Shown here one piece after another: positions 24,925 to 35,700 of a stretch of 64,000 nt of DNA (positions within the stretch are counted from its first letter, which is position 1; each line of letters begins with the position of its first letter). Origin of the DNA: Arbacia lixula (taxonomy: Eukaryota > Echinodermata > Echinoidea > Arbacioida > Arbaciidae); assembly GCA_963669155.1 (NCBI GenBank), contig OZ022579.1, positions 21,740,571 through 21,804,570 of the forward strand. The letters are read 5' to 3'. Position numbers and translations under genes: made by a program. The notes under the pieces were generated by a model, which saw nothing but the letters and a program-made list of their open reading frames with translations, was not told the DNA's origin and did not search any database.

Positions 24925-26040
24925 CTATCTGCACATCCTTCTCTTTTACCCTCTCTCAGTCACTTTTTCATCTGCACATCCTTCTCTTTCGCCCTCTCTC
25001 TCTCACTCTTCCATCTGCCCATCCTTCAATTTTATCATCTGTCACTCTTTCATCTGCACATCCTTCTCTTTACCCTCTCTCAGTCACTTTTTCTCATCTG
25101 CCCATCCTTCTCTTTACCCTCTCTCAGTCACTTTTTCTCATCTGCCTATCCTTCTCTTTCACCCTCTCTCAGTCACTTTTTCTCATCTGCCTATCCTTCT
25201 CTTTCACCCTCTCTCAGTCACTTTTTCATCTTCCTATCCTTCTCTTTTACCCACTGTCACTATTCCATCTGCACATCCTTCTTTTACCCTCTCTGTCACT
25301 TTTTTACCTGCCCATCCTTCTCTTTTACCCTCTCTCAGTCACTTTTTCATCTGCCCATCCTTCACTTTTACCCTCTCTGTTATTTTTTCACCTGCCCATC
25401 CTTCTTTTTACCCTCTCTCAGTCACTTTTTCATCTGCCTATCCTTCTCTTTCACCCTTTCTCAGTCACTTTTTCATCTGCCCATCCTTCTTTTTACCCTC
25501 TCTGTTATTTTTTTCATCTGCCCATCCTTCTTTTTACCCTCTCTGTCACTTTTTCATCTGCACATCCTTCTTTTTACCCTCTGTTATTTTTTCACCTGCC
25601 CATCCTTCACTTTTACCCTGTTATTTTTTCACCTGCCCATCCTTCTTTTTACCCTCTCAGTCACTTTTTTACCTGCCCATCCTTCTCTTTTACCCTCTCT
25701 CAGTCACTTTTTCATCTGCCCATCCTTCTTTTTACCCTCTCTGTCACTTTTTCATCTGCACATCCTTCTTTTACCCTCTCAGTCACTTTTTCATCTGCCC
25801 ATCCTTCACTTTTACCCTGTTATTTTTTCACCTGCCCATCCTTCTTTTTACCCTCTCTCAGTCACTTTTTCTCATCTGCCTATCCTACTCTTTACCCTCA
25901 CTCAGTCAGTATTTCATCTACCCATTCTTCTCTTTTACTCTCTCTCAGTCACTTTTTCATCTGCCCATATTTCTCTTTTACCCTCTCAGTCTACTCATCC
26001 TTCTCTTTTACCCCCTTCTCGGTCACTTTTTCATCTGAAC
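24925..26040. repeat. pyrimidine-rich minisatellite, about 41-44 bp unit
   Basis: About 25 imperfect copies of a unit reading TCATCTGCCCATCCTTCTCT, then TTACCCTCTCTCAGTCACTTTT. Some copies lack CTCTC or CAGTCAC. Two long ORFs run through it on the plus strand only because the unit contains no stop. They are repeats, not proteins. Confidence 0.9.
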
Positions 26041-26136
26041 ATCTACATGTACACAACATCTACGGATTTGTTGCAAATCTCACAAGAAATTCATGTAGAT
26101 TTGGCCCCGACATTGAATTAAATCATGTAATGATAT

Positions 26137-26202
26137 TTTTTTTTTTTTTTTTTTTTTTTTTAGAAAGGGGCAACCGTGAAGAGCCCCCCCCCCCCCCCCT
26201 AC
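26137..26202. repeat. poly-T and poly-C tracts
   Basis: A 23-base poly-T run (about 26139-26161) followed by a C run at about 26185-26199. A C/A run pair recurs at about 27040-27071. Confidence 0.9.
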
Positions 26203-26295
26203 CCCCGATCAATTTGGGGCCACTTATTGAAATATCACTTAATATGTAAAATAGGCACCTAATTTGCATGAATTATCATTTGGGCAGTTCAATGT

Positions 26296-29200
26296 GATTG
26301 TCGGACGTACATTTCGAACACTCTGAAGGCCTGCATTTTTATTGTCAAGGGGGCATCTGTATTTCTAAGTGTGCATGATGTGTAAATGTATTAGTACTGT
26401 AATATAAACTCACATGTTATTATAGTGCCACCTCATTTCATTTTGGAATAATGTGCTAAAAATACCATGGTGTCGGACGTACACGCATGCACAAAATGAC
26501 TTGTTCAGACTTAAAGATTCATGTTCAAAACTCTGTGATGTGTGAGGGTTTATAGTAAAACTGATACCAGTTTTGATTGTTTGAAGGATTGAGCTTGATA
26601 ACATACACCAGCATCATGTATAAATCTTTACTGTAAGTTGTGTAAATCATCAAAGTGTGTCTGTGTCAGACGTACAGTTTATGGCGTACGTTGGACGTAC
26701 AGATATGAATTTTTCAAATAGTACGTATGACACCGATCTAGCACTCTGTATTTTCTTAAGTACAAAGAATATTCAAGCTATGGTTCATATTTCAGACACA
26801 TGAGGTAAAACTCTGTGCAGACATATATGTTGGACATTCACAGGAATTCATTTTCTTCATTTCGACCAGTACACAATACATGTATCTAGAAAATCAGAAA
26901 TGTACGTCCAACACCAAAATGTAACTTTTCATTTTGCAGAAAAACTGATCATTTTTTTTTTATCCAAAGCATTTGTGCTCATAACCAATCTTTTTCTCCC
27001 CCCCCCCAAATGCATATTGATGTAAATGCCACCCTCCTACCCCCCCCCCCCCCCCAAAAAAAAAAAAAAAATAGAACAGTGTTATTTCATATCAAGCCAA
27101 CTAGAAGATCCATACAGAACAAAAAATAGAGCTCAATATTCAAAACAAAACTTGTGACCTCTGTAGTTTTAAAGGCCAAAATACATACAGATACTGTACA
27201 GCCAAGGTTGCAAAGACCTTATTATGAACAGACAAATTCTAAAACTCCATGCTTCGGATTTCAGAAAATATTTTTATGTGTACATACAGTCTGAACTCAG
27301 TGCAATCAAATTCAACAAGTTATTAGAAATTAGAAAACATAAAAGTGTACTTTTCACTGTACTTTAAGAGATACTACGTGATCAATGTGATGTTAGCCTT
27401 TTTTTAGAAATAGAAGTAGCTGCCTAGCCTCGGAGAGATTAACATACATTTCCTCATCATTCCAGTTAACGATAAAACCCAGCCAGAGCTGTATTTGAAT
27501 TTAAAACCAGATCATTGAAGTGTGTACACAGGTATGTCATCACACAGTGTACATGTAAGATTTAAAATGCTATGTTTAACCAACAGTTCTAACAAATTGA
27601 ACCTCAAGATTTGTTCAAAATTAAGATGAGTTCACTAGACGAGGTGAAAGAATTTCAAGAATTTGCAATTATTACACCTACTTTAGGCTACATGTGGCCT
27701 ACACAAAACATGAAGAATGATTTACCACATATTAGGCCGACATGTACATGTAGCTAGATTCTATACTCAAGAGCAACATGTCAATCTTTAACACAAGTTT
27801 GTAACATTGCATACATGTTTGTTTTTGTTTTCTTTTACACCAATCCTGTGGATCATGTCCTTTTCTTTCCTACATATAAGAAACAACATTCATGTAAGGC
27901 TTCAGATTAATAATCAATGCTGGGCCAAGTTCCAATAGTTGATAGTTTAAAAATCCAATTATTAACCTATATGTCAGTCTTTTCAAGGTATTCAAAGTAT
28001 TCAGCACTACATTAAAGGATAGAGCACTGCAATCACTAAATTTAAATTTTTCAAAATGCCATCAAACTTACAAAAACAAATGTTGCATTTAAGGGGCTAG
28101 CTAGGCAGTAAAATAGCCTCTCACAAGCTTCTCACAATGCTCCTTTGGGATGTAGGCCCATTCCTCTTGCACACCTTGAGTGGCCATCACAGTCTCTAGA
28201 CCTAAACCAAATAGAGAATTTGTGGTGGGGTCTGAAGAAAGTTGTTGCAGCACGTAGACCTACAAGCATTGCGTACCTTAAGACCATTGCGCAAGAGGAA
28301 TGGGCGTACATCCCAAAGGAGCTTTGTGAGAAGCTTGTGAAAGGCTATTCATCTCGTCTGCTGGAAGTCTTTGCAGCAAATGGATGCTGCACAAAGTATT
28401 AAAAGACACACCCATCTGGGTTGAATGACGTTACAACTTGTTAGTTTTGCATATAAAGGTTCCATTTTCAGCCAGAGAATAAATGAAATCAGCATTCACC
28501 TCGGAACATATGCACTGGCTTTTAAATTGTCATTATTTGTGCATACCTTTCTTGTGTGTAAAATAGGGGGTTGAATAATTTTGCAACATGCTTTTTGGGC
28601 GCAAATTGCAATTTCAGATGAGCTATGAAGTAAAATTTGATTTTCTTTCTCCAGTATTCTTTAGTAATTAACTGTCTGCTAACTATCTTAATGGTTTAAT
28701 AGCAATCTGATGTTGCAATATTATTCATTATGACAGAATGACAAAAATAAGAGGGGGGTGAATAATTTTGCTGCCAACTGTATATACTAAGTCTTTTTTT
28801 CAAAGTTTGCTATTGGTTCAAGAAACTGTTGAATTGTGGCCTTTGTGGGAGAAGAACCTAGATGAGTTCAAATCATGCCAGTTCAAAAGTCCTTTGCCTT
28901 TCTGCATGCTCCAGATCTCTATTTTGCCATTTGTTCATACTTTCAGTGTAACTGTTCTAAAATTCCTCATAAAATTTATATAGTGTGATCATAGGCTTTG
29001 ATTCTATAATTAATTCCTTTGTAGAATCCTGCATGACAAAGATAATTTAAACTAATCTGTGCCATGTCTGATTGATTTAAATTGTTACTGGAGTGAAAAT
29101 ACACTGTGTTGGACATACATTCAAAGTGTACGTCCATCACCATAATACATGTATCTCAGTTTTAGCAAACCATACAAGTGACCTTCAATGATGCTTACAT

Positions 29201-29304
29201 TGCCTAGATGACAAATGTACATTACATCCTAAGTGATATGTTTTATCTCCCTTCAGATTAATATAAATATTAAAAAATGTACAATTACGGTGTCGGATGT
29301 ACAT
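26296..29304. repeat. region with dispersed GGTGTCGGACGTACA motif clusters
   Basis: At least eight variants of TGTCGGACGTACA occur in both orientations at about 26296, 26469, 26663, 26688, 26721, 26901, 29106, 29126 and 29289. They fall in two clusters on either side of a Tc1 remnant. The arrangement resembles subterminal transposase-binding repeats of one large non-autonomous element. No protein-coding capacity of its own was found. Confidence 0.45.
28116..28780 (+). pseudogene. Tc1/mariner transposase 3' remnant with right terminus
   Basis: The frame at 28173-28402 reads W-P-S-Q-S-L-D-L-N-Q-I-E-N-L-W-W, the DDE-motif C-terminal hallmark of Tc1 transposases (W-P-S-Q-S-P-D-L-N-P-I-E in intact ones). 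It continues to C-E-K-L-V-K-G-Y and T-K-Y-stop. The right terminus GAATAATTTTGCTGCCAACTG ends at 28780 next to TA. The 5' part is lost. Bases 28116-28172 are an inverted copy of 28288-28345, so the remnant is rearranged. Confidence 0.75.
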
Positions 29305-29848
29305 CACCAAAGTGGACAAACCTGGGAAAACTGTCATGAAAAAACAAAAAGACTGGGAATTTATTTTAATTATGATTAAAATGTGAAAAGTGTACCTGTA
29401 AACTTTATTTGCAAGATACAATTGTTGCATAGTTCTGAATTCTTCAGTAGATAAATCATTGGTGTATTTTTAACTGAAATTGAGAGGAAACTTAGCCTCT
29501 GACTTCAATACCCACAATTCTTAGAATACAAATAACAGATTGATATCAACAAAATCCCATGAAAATTTAATCTATAATGATTGACACTGGATCTTACTTG
29601 CAGTGATTTGATGATTTTGAAATTTGAATGTTGAGATTTACTTATGGAATTGCCCATTTGAGAAGAATAAAGTATTTATCTTTTCAGAAATTCACATGTG
29701 CTTTGAAGTCCATGCAAAGTTTTGCGCCGATACAAACTAATGTGGTAAAAAAATCAGGGAGGGAGGTGCTGTCTGTCTCACCCCCCCCCCCCCCCCCCCC
29801 TCCTCCTCTCTGGTCAAGACTAGCTCTAAACAAGGCATTAGCAATATT

Positions 29849-30895
29849 GTGTCTCGCCCACTTGCGAAAATAACCAGAAATATCGCGATCTCCGTTGCTA
29901 CGCAAAAGAATTGTATCCCTCACACAATTCTGTGCACAAGTTAGGAAGCTTTCACCAAGAGTCTTGCAAGTAAACTTTAATGTATGACCTCAAATGACCT
30001 TTGACCTTATCATGTGACCTCTTACAGCACAATAACATGCAGGTGCCCCCAGTGCATCCATCATCCAAGTTTGATTGCCATTGTAGCAACATGTGATGAG
30101 TTATGTGTGATAAGAGAGTCTTGCAAGTAAACTTTAACGTATGACCTCAAATGACCTTTGACCTTATCCTGTGACCTCCATCAGCACCATAACATGAAGG
30201 TACCCCCAGTGCATCTATGACCCAAGTTAGGTTGTAATCCAAGCAACCTATGTGAAGTTATTTGTCAAAAGAGGGTCTTGCAGGTAAACTTTAACGTATG
30301 ACCTCAAATGACCTTTGACCTTATCTTGTGACCTCCAACGGCACCATAACATGAAGGTACCCCCAGTGCATCTATGACCCAAGTTAGGTTGTAATCCAAG
30401 CAACCCATGTGAAGTTATTTGTCAAAAGAGAGTCTTGCAGGTAAACTTTAACGTATGACCTCAAATGACCTTTGACCTTATCCTGTGACCTCCAACGGTA
30501 CCATAACATGAAGGTACCCCCCAGTGCATCTATGACCCAAGTTAGGTTGTAATCCAAGCAACCCATGTGAAGTTATTTGTCAAAAGAGAGTCTTGCAGGT
30601 AAACTTTAACGTATGACCTCAAATGACCTTTGACCTTATCCTGTGACCTCCAACGGTACCATAACATGAAGGTACCCCCAGTGCATCTATGACCCAAGTT
30701 AGGTTGTAATCCAAGCAACCTACCGGTATGTGAAGTTATTTGTCAAAAGAGAGTCTTGCAGGTAAACTTTAACATTTGTGACGGACGACGGACGACGGAC
30801 GGACGACGGACGGACGACGGACGACGGACGGACGACGGACGGACGCCATTTGGATCCCTTAGTCTCGCCTTCACCTCCGGTGGGCGAGACAAAAA
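29849..30895. mobile_element. element bounded by inverted TGTCTCGCCCAC / GTGGGCGAGACA-type ends
   Basis: TGTCTCGCCCAC at about 29849 and GGTGGGCGAGACAAAAA at about 30880 are inverted. Between them are the 157-bp satellite and a GACGGAC microsatellite (about 30781-30843). Smaller relatives with TGACCTTTGACC and GAC-rich words lie at 58020-58245 and 63090-63340. Confidence 0.5.
29961..30779. repeat. 157-bp tandem satellite, about 5 copies
   Basis: The word GTCTTGCAGGTAAACTTTAA recurs at 29961, 30118, 30275, 30432, 30590 and 30753, giving periods of 157, 157, 157, 158 and 163. Each unit has TGACCTCAAATGACCTTTGACCTT-type sequence, whose reverse strand contains AGGTCAAAGGTCA, a DR1 nuclear-receptor consensus. 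Copies 3-5 are almost identical. Confidence 0.9.
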
Positions 30896-30984
30896 TTGGT
30901 CAGAATTGGGTTAACCTTTGACCTCAGTCACATAGGCATAAAGAGTACATACAGGGATTGGGTATAGTGCTTCAACGGTAAGAA

Positions 30985-31405
30985 ATATTTAAGTGAAGGT
31001 CTGACAAAAGATAAGATATGATTTTTAAAAGTTTTGATTTTGTGATATCACATGCGAGTTGCTCTCCCATATGTTGTGTACAAATATTTGTTTATAATGA
31101 CCATTTTCTCAAAACGAGATACACCATTTTACCTGAGCATTTTAAATATCATAAGACACACGTTTCTGCACACATATCTCTATGAAAAAGATTTATTCCT
31201 TCATCAAAAACAGATAAAGAGGAATTTATGGAATTCATTCATACAGCAAACAAAATATGGGAGAGCAACTCACAAATGACATCACAAAATGACAAATTAA
31301 AAAACTTTCTAACTGACAGATTTTCATCAAACCTTCACTGATATATTTCTTCCATGTTTCTGCTTTTCTTAAAACCAACTTAATGCCAGGGTGGAATTTT
31401 CCTTT
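30985..31405. mobile_element. diverged TTAA-type MITE
   Basis: It keeps the AAGTGAAGGTCTGAC arm, the CATGCGAGTTGCTCTCCCAT block, its inverse GGGAGAGCAACTCACAAATG, and the right end CAGGGTGGAATTTTCCTTTAA. The left terminus is eroded. Confidence 0.6.
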
Positions 31406-31708
31406 AAATGTGCACATAATCATAAGTTAATCGCTAATTACCGGTAAATCATTAAATAAATATCATCACCAAACATCACCAAAATAAGCATGAGAGCCCT
31501 CAAATGCAAAATAATCAATATAGTTTGCCTCTATTACCTTGATATCTCTTATTTGTCAAGTGTGTATAGCTTAAATAAATGATATTTGCCTGTGACAGTG
31601 ATCACACAGTTTTCAAACGAATGATTCAGAGGTCTCGTACAGATCTTATAACTACTGGCAGTTGAGATGATGCAAAAGTTAAAATACAACTGATAACCTC
31701 CACTGCTT

Positions 31709-32785
31709 TCAATGCAGCATATGGTCTGTTATAACCACAGCGTCAGTACCAGATGTTTCGACCTCAGCTTGTTCTATGGTAATGGTGTTGCCAAAGGCAG
31801 GTATTTGGTCCAGCAGATGTATGAGGGTGGTGCTACTTCTGTCCTCTTCACATGTTCCCAGTGCCGAGCCAGCGACTGTACTTGAGCTCATCGCAACGCC
31901 ATTATCGATTACGTCTTCATTGAATGGAAAGATGCCCATTTTTGCAAATGCTGTTCTAAGATTAGAGGCTGTCATGGAGTTCAGGTAAGCCATTGAGATG
32001 AGCTGGCAGGTGTTGTAGCGTGACACAGTAATCCCTGGATTGGCAGCAAGGAGGGCAGAGCAGGCTTGGCTGAAGTGCCGCTCCGTTGGGCCGAAGCAAC
32101 CATCACCGCCAGCCTGAAGCAGATGCCGTATCTCGGGAGGCAGCATGAAAATGATCACATTGCTCATTTTGGCCTCCTCGATCAAAGGGACTGGAATGAT
32201 GGATTTATGTCCATCATACAGCAGGAGTACATACTCATCTGGGTCGCGCTCCCCAAGGCTCGGCAAAAAGTGAGTCCTGAAAAACTTACAGAAGATGTCC
32301 CCGTTACTCCTCCCACTGTCACTCATTGCAAACCTGCTTCCTGGAAGACACCCATCCTTGTACATGCTGGACAGTTGACGCTTGCCCTTAAAGACAAAGA
32401 AGGGTGGGAGGGACCTACCATCAGCACTGCCACATGCAATCACTGTGGCTGAAGCTGCTCTCTGTGATGGAGTTGCAGTGGAGGACTGTGTTCCATTTTT
32501 TCCCTTTGTGGGTGATTGGTCAAAGTCAAATCCTATCTCATTAACATTGTAGATGTGCTCAGCTCTGTTCTTGATCTTGTATTGATCCAAGACTTGACTG
32601 AGTTCTTTGTAGTACCGGACAGGTCTCTCTGATGTTGTTTTCATACTCTTTGTCTTCACTGGTTTCTTTTGTAGGATGGTGCCCAGTTGTGGCCATCGCC
32701 CTTTGAATAGTCGATACCATTTACGGCTGAATGTATGCTGCTTGCCATTCTTTTCAGAGAATGTGCCACTGGCCAAATCCAGGAT
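31709..32785 (-). CDS. DDE (pogo/jerky-like) terminal exon
   Basis: After acceptor TTTTTTAATAG it reads I-L-D-L-A-S-G-T-F-S-E-K, completing the Tc5 HTH through F-S-R-K-W-Y-R-L-F-K-G-R-W-P. The DDE_1 fold then runs to G-I-F-P-F-N-E-D and ends D-H-M-L-H-stop. The 358-residue frame is fully open although catalytic residues have changed. In the L-P-P-H-T-T-H-type motif the sequence is L-P-P-E-I-R-H. Confidence 0.85.
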   Translation of the reverse strand: MLDLASGTFSEKNGKQHTFSRKWYRLFKGRWPQLGTILQKKPVKTKSMKTTSERPVRYYKELSQVLDQYKIKNRAEHIYNVNEIGFDFDQSPTKGKNGTQSSTATPSQRAASATVIACGSADGRSLPPFFVFKGKRQLSSMYKDGCLPGSRFAMSDSGRSNGDIFCKFFRTHFLPSLGERDPDEYVLLLYDGHKSIIPVPLIEEAKMSNVIIFMLPPEIRHLLQAGGDGCFGPTERHFSQACSALLAANPGITVSRYNTCQLISMAYLNSMTASNLRTAFAKMGIFPFNEDVIDNGVAMSSSTVAGSALGTCEEDRSSTTLIHLLDQIPAFGNTITIEQAEVETSGTDAVVITDHMLH

Positions 32786-35700
32786 CTATTAAAAAATTCA
32801 AAAAGGAGAATCCCAACAATCAATATCAATAGTGCATTCTCTATCTAGATTATAATGACTAGTTTTATAAGCTAACACATGGGTACATTAATTTGGAAAT
32901 CACAATAGAAGGGGCAACTTATTTCCTTCAAAATAACAACAGTGTGATTCACAACACAAGCTAGTAGAAATGAGTAGAAAGTTAAAGCTCTGTTAGCTTC
33001 ATCTGGTTTCATCTATGTGCAATAATCTTCTATGCTCTCTTACAATGAGTTTTAGTACTAATCAGCCTATCATGGAAAACCATTGAGTGATATGTTCCAC
33101 TTTTAAATAAATGACTTTTGATCTTCGAGAAGAGTTAAACATTGACGCTACACCTTTGAAGATATGACTTTAAAACTCATCAGTTCATCTCCAAGTAGCG
33201 ATTCAACTTATTTTCATGTTTGGTTAAAATTGGTTCATTTGACTTCTAGCTACAGGCAAACCCTGTTATAACGAGCACTGGTATAGCGAGAACCCTGTTA
33301 TTATGAGGACATTTCTTGGGTCCCGATTTTTCTTCCATAGACCTCCGTGTATTCTGTTTTCATATACAGTCTGTTGAGATCAGCTATAGCGTAATTTCTG
33401 CTACAGCGAGGCAAATTCCCAGCCCAAGAATAAAGAAAAATAAAGGAAGTTGACCCCGTTATTACGAGCACTCCCTTCAGCCACGCCGCCCAGCGAGGGA
33501 AATGCAACAACAGCACAAGCAATTTTCTTCGCGCCCGTAAACACTGATCACACACCATGCAAGAATCCACACACACACAACCACACATGCAAAAGTCCAC
33601 ATTACGTGTGTGCGGTACTGCAGTACACCCCGCACCCAACCACCAATACAGTTACGCACGCACATGGCAAACAAGAGCCTCTATACTATACACATGACAC
33701 CGCACATACGACTAGCCGTGCATGAAGATTGCGTTCAATGATCATTCATTGTTTCCACGCGGTCATGCCAGCAGGCGCGGCCAGGTAACTGAGCCTCCCC
33801 GCTACTTCATTTGTTGGTAAACGGAGATGTTGGAAGTGTCATTTATTCACATTTCCAACTGTGCTGTTCGATATTTTAGTGAATTAAATTTAGAATGCTT
33901 GCAAAGCCATTGACAGATTACAGTACTAGCAGTAAATATGCTATTATTTGTGTAGTCCTTTATGCATTTGTTTCTGTATGATTTGATCATGTACTGGTAT
34001 AACAAGCAATCGGCTATAGCGAGGAAAACGTGTGGGTCCCGACCCCCTCATTATAATGGGGTTTGCCTGTATAATGAAGAGGATATTGTGCGAAGTTAAC
34101 TGACATTTGACTTATGACATCTAAGGGATTATCTCCATGTAGTGATATAATTTGACCACGTTTGGTTAACATTGGATCACTGTACATTTAGTTATTGTAA
34201 ACAGGACTGACATTGTAATTGGCAGCAAACTTCAATTGACCTTTATTTGTGATAGGAAGATAAAGTCTACTCCTGTTATTACGTGTTATTACGAGAGCAG
34301 ATACAAGATTTCAATATAACAAGGCAATTCTACTGATCCCAGTTTCACATGCGCTACGGTATGTGCTCTTATGTTCAGTATATTAATATTTTGTTGAAAT
34401 GAGGAAATTTACTTGGGCCCACGCACCTTGTTATAACTGGAGTGGACTGTATAAGAAAAGGCATCATTGTGTGTATTCCTTGACTCACCTGCTGACGAGA
34501 CAAGACATATCCACACTCTGCCATGAAGCTGATGTGATTGAACAGAGACTCCTCCTCTTTAGGGGTCATCAAGGTTGGCTTGGTCCTCCCTCTGACAGAG
34601 CGTCCATTGATGTTATTTCTGAGGGTAGACTCTGGCATACCACATCTCTCTGCTGCCTGTCTGATGGAAACCCCAGTATTCACTAGCGCCAATGCTGCGT
34701 TGTGATTTTCATCTGTGTACTTACGTCTGGGCTAAAAAAAAGTCATAGAAAAAAAACAATTAGGTTTCTTCTGACTCTACATAAATCTTTACAGACATTT
34801 TGAATGATACCAGCTTGTGATATTTTACTGTGCAGTGTCAGCAGCCTACATTGTGTACACGAATAGAAAAAAAAAAAATTATGTTCATCTGACTCTACAT
34901 AAATCTTTACTGACATTTTGAATACCAGCTTATGATATTTTACTTTATATTCCACATACTTAGAATGTAGCTATATGATTGGTCAAGAGTTGATCACGTG
35001 ATGAGGCGTAGTTTTTCCTATCACATCACCTGAGAATAAAAGTTCGTTACACTCTAGGTGATAGTACTTTTTGGTTTCGCTGATCTCTTCACTCCTCACA
35101 GTCCTAATGCTTGATTAATATTTTGAGTACGCGCTAAATAGAAGTGCGTTACACTCGGATTATCAGTTTTAGCTCAAAGCAGACGACGCCGCGGTTTGCA
35201 AATTTATGGTTATAGCGCGCTGCACCGCGCGCGTACGTACAAAGCAGTGCAAGCCTTCCATTTATGCATTTCCCCCACACAGTATTTCACCAAAGCAAGT
35301 GTGCAATTCTCTACCATCTCGTACCAAAATTGACCTAGAATTTCACTTTCCTGCATTTTATTAGAATTATGAAGGGTATTCTCGGAGGATCTATGTTCTC
35401 ACCGATACCACACAGGTAAGCGAATTTCGATTACTTCTTGCTTTTCCGACAAAATCTTACGAATTAGCGTCACTATGGCATAGTGTTCGTTGGAATTTGT
35501 AGAGTCTATATTGCAACGTGCACAAAGGCGTGTGTACGTATGTACACGTACTCGCAGTGCAAGCCTTCCATTTCTCGGTACATTTCCCCACACAGTATTC
35601 TACCAAAACAAGTGTGCAATGCTCTATCACCTCGTACCAAAATTGACCTAGAATTTCACTTTCCTATATTTTATATGAATTATGAAAGGTATTCTCGGAG

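Noticed and set aside
24902..26249. Two overlapping ORFs of about 378 and 445 codons
   Set aside because: They are open only because the tandem unit contains no stop. Both frames are Ser/Pro/Phe/His repeats.
29961..30779. Possible CRISPR-like array
   Set aside because: Units of 157 bp are repeated along their full length without unique spacers. It is a eukaryotic satellite.
32066..32452. 128-codon plus-strand frame
   Set aside because: Antisense to the DDE exon, which has clear family motifs.
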